Origin: DASSFG01 sp035547915
Lineage (GTDB): Bacteria > Planctomycetota > Planctomycetia > Pirellulales > JAICIG01
DNA: 26,130 nucleotides
Assembly: GCA_035547915.1 (NCBI GenBank)
Contig: DASZTS010000070.1
Coordinates: forward strand, 1-26,130
Direction of reading: 5' to 3'
How positions within the stretch are numbered: the stretch's first letter is position 1; each line of letters starts with the position of its first letter. The notes under the pieces were generated by a model that was given only the letters and a program-made list of their open reading frames with translations, ran no database searches and was not told the origin of the DNA. Below, piece after piece: positions 1 through 6,675 of the stretch. The position numbers and the translations under genes were made by a program.

Positions 1-1
1 C

Positions 2-124
2 AGACGCTTCGCGGTATCGCTCCTCAAACGCCATCCGCAGAAGGACAGTCTCCGCGGAAAAATGATTCGTTGCATGTTGAACACCGCGTTCCTCACCGAA
101 GTCCTAACGCTCAACCGACTTTAA
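2..124 (+). pseudogene. Possible C-terminal tail of an ISAs1/IS4-like transposase (partial)
   Basis: An open frame runs from the window edge to a TAA at 122-124 and gives about 40 residues. The spacing of its basic and hydrophobic residues (an RRFAVSLLKRHP segment, then a K-S-L-R-G-K segment, then a final L-x-E-V-L) resembles the C-terminus of ISAs1-type transposases as I remember them; no database search was possible. The stop falls one base before the ATG of the following GNAT gene. The rest of the gene lies outside the window. The frame could also be the tail of an unrelated gene or chance coding. Confidence 0.35.
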
Positions 125-125
125 T

Positions 126-683
126 ATGCGCTGGCCTTGGCCTTTCAGCCATCTCGCCATCCGGCCCTATCCGGACGAATACAAACGGCGGGTTACGCTG
201 GCCGATGGCCAGCAGGCCACCTTGCGTCCCATCAAGCCGGAAGACGAGCCGCTCTGGCACGACCTGCTGGCAAACTGCTCAGAAGAGTCGATCTGGTCTC
301 GCTTCCGTTACCTGTTCAAGCAAACGACGCACGAGATGGCCACTCGGTTTTGCTTCCTCGATTACGATCGTGAGCTGGCGATCGTGGCCGAAGTTGAACA
401 TGATGGCGTCAGAACGTTGATCGGTGTGGGCAGGCTCGTAGCCGATACCGATCATCGACAGGCGGAATACGCGGTACTCGTCACCGATCGCTGGCAGTCG
501 CGGGGGTTAGGCAGCTCGCTGACCGATTACTGCTTGGAGATCGCACAAAACTGGCGCGTGCGGCAGGTGATCGCCGAAACGTCGCCGACCAACGGTCGCA
601 TGCTGGCAATCTTTCGAGCTCGTGGCTTCGAGTTCGACCACACATTGGCACCAGATGTCGTACTCGCCAGGAAGCGGCTATGA
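126..683 (+). CDS. GNAT acetyltransferase, like the C-terminal domain of Pat/ADP-forming acetyl-CoA synthetase fusions
   Basis: This 185-residue protein is a GNAT-fold N-acetyltransferase, expected to move the acetyl group of acetyl-CoA to an amine, probably protein lysines. Residues 12-30 (IRPYPDEYKRRVTLADG) resemble the linker that precedes the GNAT domain in large acyl-CoA-synthetase/acetyltransferase fusions that control acetyl-CoA synthetase. Next come the RPIKPEDEPLW segment, the AEYAVLV beta strand and the acetyl-CoA pyrophosphate loop RGLGSSL (about 145-151), then a P-T-N-x-R-M-L segment and a final beta region. No CoA-ligase domain is present. The ATG at 126 is the first start after the preceding stop; no clear Shine-Dalgarno is seen. 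It may be a working stand-alone acetyltransferase or the surviving 3' part of a truncated pat-like gene. The fold is confident; the substrate is inferred. Confidence 0.85.
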   Translation: MRWPWPFSHLAIRPYPDEYKRRVTLADGQQATLRPIKPEDEPLWHDLLANCSEESIWSRFRYLFKQTTHEMATRFCFLDYDRELAIVAEVEHDGVRTLIGVGRLVADTDHRQAEYAVLVTDRWQSRGLGSSLTDYCLEIAQNWRVRQVIAETSPTNGRMLAIFRARGFEFDHTLAPDVVLARKRL

Positions 684-700
684 ACGGGAGCAGTTGATAG

Positions 701-1090
701 TCAGTCACCGCTGGCCGCGTCAACCGCCGCCTCGAGGGCACGCTGTACCGCCTTTTCCAAATCGGCGAGCGAACACGGTTTAACGAGATAATCGAAGGCC
801 CCGCGGTCCCTCGCATCCGCGATCGATTGCTCGTCGCCGTGTCCACTGAGCAGAATCACTTGTAGGTTGGTGTGGCGATCGCGCAAATGCTCCATCAGTT
901 CCAGACCATCTTGCCCCGGCAACGAACGATCTAACAGGGCAACCTGAAACTTTTGTCGATCGGCGGCATCGAGAGCGTCGGCTGCACTGCTTGCGGCGGC
1001 GGTTGATAAACCTCGTCGAGAAAACCGTCGCACGAGGATCTCCAAAAAATCCTCGTCGTCGTCCACGATCAACAGCGAACCCGGCATCAC
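701..1090 (-). CDS. Stand-alone response regulator receiver domain
   Basis: The 129-residue product is one CheY-like receiver with no output domain. It shows the acidic pocket (VDDDED, residues 9-14), the phospho-acceptor in LLDRSLPG (Asp 54), a Ser in place of the switch Thr (LLSGHG) and the conserved Lys in LVKP. A second ATG follows the GTG start directly. The GTG at 1090 begins right after the csrA stop TGA (1093-1091), so the two genes abut and are probably one transcript. It may act as a phosphate relay or sink, or contact a partner protein; its kinase is not identifiable here, though two kinases lie about 2 kb away. It ends 17 bases from the convergent GNAT gene. Confidence 0.93.
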   Translation of the reverse strand: MMPGSLLIVDDDEDFLEILVRRFSRRGLSTAAASSAADALDAADRQKFQVALLDRSLPGQDGLELMEHLRDRHTNLQVILLSGHGDEQSIADARDRGAFDYLVKPCSLADLEKAVQRALEAAVDAASGD

Positions 1091-1303
1091 TCAGGCGCAC
1101 TCCACAAGGAACCGCGATTCTTCCGGCCGCCGCGCTTGGGTTTGAACCGCAACCCGTCTGGCAACCTCGTCGCGATGGATCGGCACGTCGGCGGGTGCGA
1201 CACATCCCAGTTTGACAATGTTTCCCCGGACCTCCAATACCTCCACAACGATATTCGATCCGATCACGATTCGTTCACCCGCTTTTCGGCTCAGTACAAG
1301 CAT
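1091..1303 (-). CDS. csrA: Carbon storage regulator CsrA (translational regulator)
   Basis: CsrA is a small RNA-binding dimer that binds GGA motifs near ribosome binding sites and controls translation or mRNA stability. The 70-residue product has the complete family pattern: MLVLSRKAGERIVIG at the N-terminus, the VEVLEVRGNIVKLG core strands, and the APADVPIHRDEV segment with the RNA-contacting region. A GTG at 1309 would add two residues, but an AGGA lies 8 bases before the ATG at 1303 and only 2 bases before the GTG, so 1303 is preferred. It sits between a BON protein upstream and a receiver downstream, all on the minus strand. No flagellar genes are nearby, unlike many csrA loci. Confidence 0.97.
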   Translation of the reverse strand: MLVLSRKAGERIVIGSNIVVEVLEVRGNIVKLGCVAPADVPIHRDEVARRVAVQTQARRPEESRFLVECA

Positions 1304-1339
1304 TTTCACATTCCTTTACAATTGGGTCAGAAAAAGAAA

Positions 1340-1612
1340 CTAATCTTGGTCCGCGACCTCAATGTGGTCGACGAACTCCTCGACGGCCTCCAAATCGGCA
1401 AGAAGCGCCCAAGCCATCTGTCGCAGGTAGTACGACGAGACGTGTCCATCGACCGTCAACACCCCGTCGCGGAAACTGCACCGCAGTTGGCGATGCGAAG
1501 GATATGGGCTGGCCTGGAGACGGTGTCGAGCCTGTTCTACGATCCCGCCCGAGCCCGCCGTGAATTCGGGTGCGAGCGATGCCGGTTGGTAAACGTTAGC
1601 GCCGGTGATCAT
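1340..1612 (-). CDS. Small BON-domain protein
   Basis: The product has 90 residues. The second half (RHRLQASPY, then LRCSFRDGVLTVDGHVSS, then AWALLADLEAVEEFVDHIEV) follows the BON pattern: a helix, two strands around a conserved G-x-V, a helix and a final strand. BON domains are associated with membranes or with ligand binding; no signal peptide is visible, so a cytoplasmic location is likely. A TTG at 1618 would add two residues, but AGGAG lies 7 bases before the ATG at 1612, which fixes the start. The gap to csrA is 36 bases, suggesting a BON-csrA-receiver operon. The domain call is based on pattern and length, not on a profile search. Confidence 0.78.
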   Translation of the reverse strand: MITGANVYQPASLAPEFTAGSGGIVEQARHRLQASPYPSHRQLRCSFRDGVLTVDGHVSSYYLRQMAWALLADLEAVEEFVDHIEVADQD

Positions 1613-1681
1613 TGGCAAACTCCTGGCGAAGAATAGAAAACGATCCGGAATCTGCCGGAAAGCCAGGGCACGCGGCGGAGA

Positions 1682-1699
1682 GTTGATTCGCTAATCAAC
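1682..1699. repeat. Inverted repeat in the BON-csrA leader
   Basis: A perfect 7-base stem (GTTGATT / AATCAAC) with loop CGCT lies 70 bases upstream of the BON start. Nearer the gene, about 1632-1648, the hexamer TTCCGG occurs twice on the minus strand four bases apart. Both could be operator or leader structures for the BON-csrA operon. No good -35/-10 pair was recognised. Confidence 0.4.
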
Positions 1700-1721
1700 C
1701 TGCGTGGCGGCGAGCGGCGAC

Positions 1722-1807
1722 AAAAAAACCCCGCCTGAGCTACAAACTTGCACAGCGGGGCATTGGTCGGCCTGTTACGGATGCGCCCTTCACGAGCACA
1801 TCACACA
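1722..1807 (-). ncRNA. Candidate small RNA upstream of the BON-csrA operon
   Basis: On the minus strand a promoter-like pair (TTGACG at 1843-1838, 18-base gap, TAGATT at 1819-1814) is followed about 85 bases later by a GC stem (GCGGGG/CCCCGC type, 1755-1760 and 1729-1734) and a run of seven T (1728-1722). No open frame of useful length with a ribosome site lies between. The arrangement is that of a short transcript with its own terminator. The loop is long (20 bases), which weakens the terminator call, and readthrough into the BON gene is also possible. No GGA-rich CsrB-like motif is visible. Confidence 0.3.
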
Positions 1808-1837
1808 AACGCAAATCTACGATACGCGCTGTAGTGA

Positions 1838-1858
1838 CGTCAAGAGTGTCTATGTCAA
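1838..1858 (-). promoter_or_regulatory. Overlapping TTGACA/TTGACG -35-like elements
   Basis: Two -35-like hexamers occur on the minus strand: TTGACA (1858-1853) and TTGACG (1843-1838). The second has a 4/6 match to a -10 (TAGATT, 1819-1814) at 18 bases. They could drive the candidate small RNA or the BON-csrA operon. Similarity to the housekeeping consensus is the only evidence. Confidence 0.3.
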
Positions 1859-1930
1859 AAGTTCAGTAAAGTTTTTGTCGGCGATGCGGCGGATTTGGTG
1901 CAAGGAGTCGTGCTGCGAGCGAGGCGATGA

Positions 1931-1950
1931 GCGCGCTACTGGTAGCGCGC
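1931..1950. repeat. 20-base inverted repeat upstream of the small membrane protein
   Basis: GCGCGCTAC and GTAGCGCGC form a perfect 9-base inverted repeat around a central TG. It lies 202 bases before the start of the 66-residue membrane protein. It could be an operator or an RNA hairpin in the leader; nothing in the sequence decides between these. The whole stretch 1619-2151 has no convincing gene. Confidence 0.5.
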
Positions 1951-2151
1951 GGCGCGCCGAGGGGCTCACGCGGAAACGCCAGGCCACGCTGGCTCATGCT
2001 CGTCGAGTTACGAATGCGTAAACGCTTACCCCATCGTTCCTTTCTGGAGTGGAGGATTCATCCGCCGCACGGGAATACCGCCTCCGGTACGTCGACTGCT
2101 CGGGCTGCAATCGATGGTTCCCATAACTCAACCTCCCCCAAGTCATCGATC

Positions 2152-2352
2152 ATGAGCACGACAAACGCGCCGTTCCATTCGCCCCTACCCGCGCAACCTG
2201 GCATGTCACGTTTTTCGGAAATGCAGTGGCGCGAGTTACTCGACGAAGACCGCTTCGCCTTATCGACGATCTCCTTGTTGCTCGCCTCCATCGTCGGTGT
2301 GGGCCTTGCGGGCATGGCCGTGGTCGTTGCCATTCTGGCATTCGGCGGCTGA
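2152..2352 (+). CDS. Small single-helix membrane protein, unknown function
   Basis: The 66-residue frame has a polar N-terminal half, including a QWRELLDEDRF segment, and one C-terminal hydrophobic helix (about residues 41-64, rich in L, V, A and G) ending FGG. I do not recognise a family. The gene is isolated, about 540 bases from the divergent BON gene and about 200 bases before the kinase gene, and a strong terminator follows 114 bases after its stop, so it forms its own transcription unit. The frame extends upstream to 1927, but that part reads as low-quality, Arg-rich sequence, so the ATG at 2152 is preferred. No clear ribosome site is visible. It is probably a tail-anchored inner-membrane peptide; confidence that it is a gene is moderate. 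Confidence 0.6.
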   Translation: MSTTNAPFHSPLPAQPGMSRFSEMQWRELLDEDRFALSTISLLLASIVGVGLAGMAVVVAILAFGG

Positions 2353-2465
2353 GATCGGTCGTCTGCGACCGCGAGCAACCTACTTCCCTTGGCGGCCGCC
2401 GAACTCGCTCTATGATAAATGGGTCTGGACGGCTCGCGACGGGTCATCCCGCGGATGGTTCAACC

Positions 2466-2507
2466 GAGCTCGCACGCCCATCTTCGATGTGGCGCGCGAG
2501 CTTTTTT
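2466..2507 (+). terminator. Intrinsic terminator after the small membrane protein
   Basis: A GC-rich stem (GCTCGC, one mismatch, CGCC, one bulge, CATC) folds over a TTC loop with its partner strand and is followed by six T (2502-2507). It ends the small membrane protein transcript and separates it from the signalling operon that starts 44 bases later. Confidence 0.85.
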
Positions 2508-2550
2508 CTTGAGGTAGGCATTGATTCGGGCGGCCTAGCCCTGATACCTC

Positions 2551-3759
2551 ATGTTCACCGACGGCTTCGGAACAACGACGCAGGCCAAACTCATGCCTTG
2601 GGATAAGATCTACCAGCTCTATCAAGAATTACAGCGGTACGTCGGCTGGACCGACGACGACGCCAAACGGGTGGGAGGCATTTCCGAGCTTATCGAGCCG
2701 CACATCGTGGCGTTGATCGACGACTTTTATGAAGAAATCGATCGACACCCAGAGGCGAGCAAGGTGATAACGGGTGGGGCACAGCAGGTTGCCAGGCTCA
2801 AACAAACGTTGCGAGGTTGGCTTCGAGATCTCGTGGCCGGGCGCTACGACAAGGACTACGTTTCACGGCGGTGGCGGGTCGGCCTGCGGCACGTCGAAAT
2901 CGGTTTGTCACAGGTGTTCACAAATGCCGCGCTTTCGCGATTGCGGCGCGGTTTGCTCGAAACCTTGGAGCGTGTCTGGACCGGCGATGCGAAAGAGTTG
3001 CTGGCTATCCGCGGCTCGCTCAATCTGCTGTTGGATCTCGACTTGGCGATTATCGAAGACGCCTATCAGACCGAGTTCAGCCAGCGCCAGCAGCGGAGTG
3101 ACCGCCTGGCGGCCATCGGGCAGGTGGCGGGAGGAGTCGCCCATGAACTGCGCAACCCGCTGAACGTCGTCAAAACATCGGTCTACTATCTATTGAATAC
3201 ACGGTCGCCGGCACCTGCAAAGGTGCAGCAACACCTCGAGCGCATCGAGCGTCAAATCGGTCTGGCCGACCGGGTGATTACGGCCCTTTCGGACTTTGCT
3301 CGGTTGCCCGTGCCCGAGTTGCACCCGGTATCGGTGCCGCTGTGCTTGAAGGAGGTTTTGGAGCTCAATCCGCTTCCGACCGAAATCACGGTCATATCCC
3401 ATTATCCAGAGAATCTGCCGTCCGTTCTCGGAGATGTGCGACAGTTGCAAATCGTTTTTAGCAATTTGGTCCGTAATGCGCGCGATGCCATGTTGCCGCA
3501 AGGCGGTTCGCTGACCATCACGGCTCAACCGAGCGATGGAGATGTGGAGGTGATCATTGCCGATTCCGGTACTGGCATCCCGCGAGAAAATCTGGAGCGG
3601 ATCATGGAGCCACTCTATTCGACCAAGGCCAGGGGAATCGGGTTGGGGCTGGCAATCACCCGGTCGATCATCGAAAAGCACGGCGGCGGGTTACACGTGG
3701 CCAGCGAACCCGGCGTCGGCAGCCGATTTACTGTGCGCTTGCCGGCGGTGAGCGGTTAG
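2551..3759 (+). CDS. Globin-coupled sensor histidine kinase
   Basis: The 402-residue soluble kinase starts with a protoglobin (globin-coupled sensor) domain, about residues 15-170. The expected haem ligand is His 114 in GLRHVEIGL, in the usual proximal-His setting. A HisKA segment follows with AHELRNPLN (phospho-acceptor His 198), then the ATPase domain with N box (NLVRNARDAM, about 304-313), G1 (DSGTGIP, 337-343) and G2 (GIGLGLAI, 361-368). No membrane segment is present, so it should sense a diffusible gas such as O2, NO or CO in the cytoplasm. Met 15 (ATG at 2593), directly before the globin fold, is an equally plausible start; neither start has a good ribosome site. It heads a four-gene signalling operon. 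Domain calls are strong; the ligand is inferred from the family. Confidence 0.93.
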   Translation: MFTDGFGTTTQAKLMPWDKIYQLYQELQRYVGWTDDDAKRVGGISELIEPHIVALIDDFYEEIDRHPEASKVITGGAQQVARLKQTLRGWLRDLVAGRYDKDYVSRRWRVGLRHVEIGLSQVFTNAALSRLRRGLLETLERVWTGDAKELLAIRGSLNLLLDLDLAIIEDAYQTEFSQRQQRSDRLAAIGQVAGGVAHELRNPLNVVKTSVYYLLNTRSPAPAKVQQHLERIERQIGLADRVITALSDFARLPVPELHPVSVPLCLKEVLELNPLPTEITVISHYPENLPSVLGDVRQLQIVFSNLVRNARDAMLPQGGSLTITAQPSDGDVEVIIADSGTGIPRENLERIMEPLYSTKARGIGLGLAITRSIIEKHGGGLHVASEPGVGSRFTVRLPAVSG

Positions 3760-3797
3760 GCCATTTGGCATCGCGGCATCGAAAGGGTATTTCCCAC

Positions 3798-4532
3798 ATG
3801 ATTAGCGCGCCACATCGCATTCTAGTCGTCGACGATGAGGTCGACACTTGCGCCAATCTCTCAGACATCCTCACCGATCTCGGTTTTCAAGTTGACGTGG
3901 CCTACGACGGTCCCAGTGCCCTGAAGTTGGTAAAAGAAAAAACTTTCGACGTGGCGCTTTTGGACCTCAAAATGCCTGGCATGGATGGCCTGGAACTGTA
4001 TCGCCGCATCAAGGCATTGCAATCGGGAACGGTGGCAATCGTTGTCACGGCCTATGCCAGCAGCAACACCGCGAATGAGGCCCTGGCCGCCGGCGCCTGG
4101 AAGATTCTTTCGAAGCCCGTTGACCCGGCAAAGCTGCTGACTCTCGTGGATGAAGCGGTCGAGCAGCCGGTCGTGCTGATCGTCGATGACGACCAAGATC
4201 TCTGTGAGAGCCTATGGGACCTGTTCCGCGAGCGAGGATATCGTGTCTGCCTGGCTCACGATCCGTTCGACGCCGTCCAGCGTTTAGAGCAGCGCCAGCA
4301 CCACGTGGTGCTGATCGACATGAAATTGCCGTCTGGGAGCGGTGCCGAAGTTTTTCGACTGGTGAGAAAGGCAAACCCACAAGCCCGCACGGTGCTCGTG
4401 ACAGGACTGCGCAGTGAGATGGAGCAGCTTGTAGAGCAGACGCTCTCGGAAGGTGCCGACGCCGCGTGCTACAAACCCTTCGATATTCCCGATCTGCTTT
4501 GCACGTTGGGTAGACTGACCAAGCATGAGTGA
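3798..4532 (+). CDS. Double-receiver response regulator (REC-REC)
   Basis: The 244-residue protein has two complete receiver domains and no DNA-binding output. REC1 (about 6-120) has VVDDE, acceptor Asp 56 in LLDLKMPG, VVTAY and the LSKP lysine. REC2 (about 125-240) has IVDDD, acceptor Asp 174 in LIDMKLPSG, VTGLR and YKPFD. A TTG at 3765 would lengthen it, but AAAGGG stands 10 bases before the ATG at 3798, which also begins just before REC1. Its end overlaps the next gene by 8 bases. Lying between two kinases, it is a natural phosphotransfer intermediate or an integrator of the two inputs. Confidence 0.93.
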   Translation: MISAPHRILVVDDEVDTCANLSDILTDLGFQVDVAYDGPSALKLVKEKTFDVALLDLKMPGMDGLELYRRIKALQSGTVAIVVTAYASSNTANEALAAGAWKILSKPVDPAKLLTLVDEAVEQPVVLIVDDDQDLCESLWDLFRERGYRVCLAHDPFDAVQRLEQRQHHVVLIDMKLPSGSGAEVFRLVRKANPQARTVLVTGLRSEMEQLVEQTLSEGADAACYKPFDIPDLLCTLGRLTKHE

Positions 4533-5982
4533 CAGCGCGCCGATGACGGTCTTGGTCGTCGAAGACGACGAAGACACGCGGGCCAACCTTTGCGACATCC
4601 TCGAACTCGATGGCTTCCGCGCCGAAGCTGTCAGCACCATGCGCGAGGCCTTGGGGCGCCAAGACTGGGCAAACATAGGCATGGTGATTCTCGATCGCCG
4701 GCTCCCCGACGGCACTGCCGAAGAGTTACTGCCACGGTTAAAAGGGCTCGCCCCCGATGCCGACGTCATCGTGGCCACCGGATATGCCGATCTCGATGGT
4801 GCGATCACGGCCCTCCGCAACGGCGCGGCCGACTATATCATCAAGCCGATCAATCCAGCGGCGTTGCGAGCCAGTGTCGAACGGACCGCCGAACGCCGGC
4901 GGCTGGCACAGGCCAAGGCCCGCAGCGACGCCGCCTTTCGAACGCTCGTCGAGGCGGCCCCCACGCTGACTGTCATCGTGCGACCCGACTGCAAGATCGT
5001 TTACGTCAATCCATTCGCCGAACAGTTAACCGGCTTCTCGAGCGCCGAACTCCTGGGACACGATTTTGCTTCGGCGTTGGGTGAAAGCTCAGCCAGACGA
5101 GACCTGATCGGTGGCACGGCGAGCAACCATACGCGGACACGGCCGAGGGGCGGAGTGCAAGATACGCTGCATTGCCGGAATGGCGCACATCGTTCGGTGG
5201 TCTGGAATGCCAAAGTACTGAGCGACTTCGACGGAGCGCCCGCTATTTTGGCGATCGGCCACGACATGACCGAATTGCACGAGGCACAGCGAAAGGCATT
5301 GCAAGCGGAACGGTTGGCCGCGATCGGTCAAATGATGACTGGCCTGACGCATGAGAGCCGCAACGCCTTGCAGCGTAGCAAGGCTTGCCTGGAAATGTTG
5401 GCGATGGAAGTGGAAGATCGGCCGGCCGCGCTCGACCTGGTACGGCGCATCGAAAAGGCGCAAGATCATCTCCAGCATCTCTATGAAGAGGTACGCACGT
5501 ATGCCGCGCCAATCAATCTGAAAACAAGCGTCTGCGATCTGGGCGAGCTGTGGCGCGAGATCTGGGCGGATCTGATGCAAGTTGTACCCCAAAAGCGTGT
5601 CCAACTCTGCGAAGAAAGTCGTTGCACGAACTTGATGTGCAACATCGACCGTTTCGCCATCGGCCAGGTGTTTCACAACATTTTGGAAAATGCTGTGAGT
5701 GTTCTACCCGATTCGGGTAGCATCGACATAATCTGCTCCGATGCCGAATTCGATGGCCGACCGGCGCTGCGAATCGCTTTCTGCGACAACGGCCCGGGAC
5801 TGACCGCCGAACAGCGCCGGCGCATCTTCGAGCCGTTTTATACGACGAAGACGAAAGGTACGGGGCTTGGCATGGCGATTGCCAAGAGAATCGTGCAATC
5901 GCACGGTGGCTTGATAGAGGCGGACAGCCAACCAGGCCGAGGTGCGGAGATCGTGGTGCTGCTCCCGAGAGAGGTCAAATGA
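4525..5982 (+). CDS. Hybrid REC-PAS histidine kinase
   Basis: The 485-residue protein has an N-terminal receiver (acidic EDDED; acceptor Asp 57 in ILDRRLPDG; IIKP lysine), then a PAS domain (about 135-250, with IVYVNPFAEQLTGFS and an IGHDMTE exit). The HisKA box has THESRNAL (His 276, with Ser in place of the usual Leu after Glu), and the ATPase domain has NILENAV, DNGPGL and GTGLGM. No transmembrane segment is seen. With an N-terminal receiver it is likely to receive phosphate or be modulated by the upstream kinase and double receiver. Its start overlaps the double-receiver gene by 8 bases and its end overlaps the ANTAR gene by 4 bases (ATGA), showing translational coupling. Confidence 0.93.
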   Translation: MSDSAPMTVLVVEDDEDTRANLCDILELDGFRAEAVSTMREALGRQDWANIGMVILDRRLPDGTAEELLPRLKGLAPDADVIVATGYADLDGAITALRNGAADYIIKPINPAALRASVERTAERRRLAQAKARSDAAFRTLVEAAPTLTVIVRPDCKIVYVNPFAEQLTGFSSAELLGHDFASALGESSARRDLIGGTASNHTRTRPRGGVQDTLHCRNGAHRSVVWNAKVLSDFDGAPAILAIGHDMTELHEAQRKALQAERLAAIGQMMTGLTHESRNALQRSKACLEMLAMEVEDRPAALDLVRRIEKAQDHLQHLYEEVRTYAAPINLKTSVCDLGELWREIWADLMQVVPQKRVQLCEESRCTNLMCNIDRFAIGQVFHNILENAVSVLPDSGSIDIICSDAEFDGRPALRIAFCDNGPGLTAEQRRRIFEPFYTTKTKGTGLGMAIAKRIVQSHGGLIEADSQPGRGAEIVVLLPREVK

Positions 5983-6578
5983 ATGCGCCATTGCGGATAG
6001 CTGTAGCCGATGACGAGGCCGACATGCGCGAGTGGTTCGAACGCATGTTACCCACGTTGGGCCATCAAGTGGTCTCGGTGGCCGAGAATGGCAGCGAGCT
6101 CGTCGAGCATTGCCGCAGACTGAAGCCCGATGTGGTAATCACCGACATCAAGATGCCTGACATGGATGGCATCGATGCGGCGGACACCATCTGCCGCGAA
6201 CAACCAGTGCCGATCATCCTGGTTTCCGCGTACCACGATCCAGAATTGGTCAAACGTGCCGAGGCGGATCATGTGCTCGCCTATCTTGTCAAACCAATCG
6301 GTAAGGCTGCCCTTGGCCCGGCGATCGCCTTGGCTGTACGCCGTTTCGAGGAACTGCAGGCGTTGCGCAAAGAAGCGGCCGATCTTCGGCAGGCACTCGC
6401 CGACCGACGAGTGATCGAACAGGCCAAAGGTGTGTTGATGAAGGTTACCGGTATTGATGAACGAGGTGCCTTTCGCCGCCTACAGGAATTGGCCTCGGAC
6501 AAGAATCAGAAACTTGTCGACGCGGCTCAGGCGATTCTCGGACTCGAACGCGCCCTGCGGCCCGTCGAGGATAAATAG
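5979..6578 (+). CDS. ANTAR-domain response regulator (RNA-binding antiterminator)
   Basis: The 199-residue protein has an N-terminal receiver (ADDEAD; acceptor Asp 56 in ITDIKMP; LVSAYH; LVKP) joined by a helical coiled segment (about 120-140) to an ANTAR domain (about 136-188: LADRRVIEQAKGVLM, then GAFRRLQELAS). Known ANTAR regulators of the AmiR/NasR/EutV type bind paired hexaloop RNA hairpins in leaders and prevent termination. It is the last gene of the signalling operon and the only recognisable output, so gas sensing here probably ends in RNA-level control. The next gene is convergent Hsp20. Its RNA targets are not shown by the sequence. Confidence 0.95.
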   Translation: MNAPLRIAVADDEADMREWFERMLPTLGHQVVSVAENGSELVEHCRRLKPDVVITDIKMPDMDGIDAADTICREQPVPIILVSAYHDPELVKRAEADHVLAYLVKPIGKAALGPAIALAVRRFEELQALRKEAADLRQALADRRVIEQAKGVLMKVTGIDERGAFRRLQELASDKNQKLVDAAQAILGLERALRPVEDK

Positions 6579-6592
6579 CTGTAACCGAACAC

Positions 6593-6637
6593 AAAAAAGG
6601 CCGCGGCCGGGGACACCTGTGATCTCCGGCCGCGGCC
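6593..6637 (-). terminator. Strong intrinsic terminator after hsp20
   Basis: Two 15-base arms (6599-6613 and 6623-6637) pair with one mismatch around a 9-base loop, and on the minus strand the stem is followed by six T (A run at 6598-6593 on the plus strand). It ends the Hsp20 transcript. It may also slow plus-strand transcription from the ANTAR operon, although no T tract follows in that direction. Confidence 0.9.
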
Positions 6638-6675
6638 GTACCGCAACCTGCTCCCGCCGCGGATACTTGCCGCCA

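Noticed and set aside
1735..1742. TAGCTCAG on the minus strand, resembling a tRNA D arm
   Set aside because: No acceptor, anticodon or T-loop sequence (no GGTTCGA-like element) is placed around it; it falls in the candidate terminator loop.
1704..2021. 105-residue plus-strand frame
   Set aside because: Cys/Arg-rich, antisense to the candidate RNA, no ribosome site or domain.
2058..2447. 129-residue minus-strand frame opposite the small membrane protein
   Set aside because: Its hydrophilic, Arg/Ser-rich sequence is the mirror of the hydrophobic helix on the other strand, and the plus strand has the terminator.
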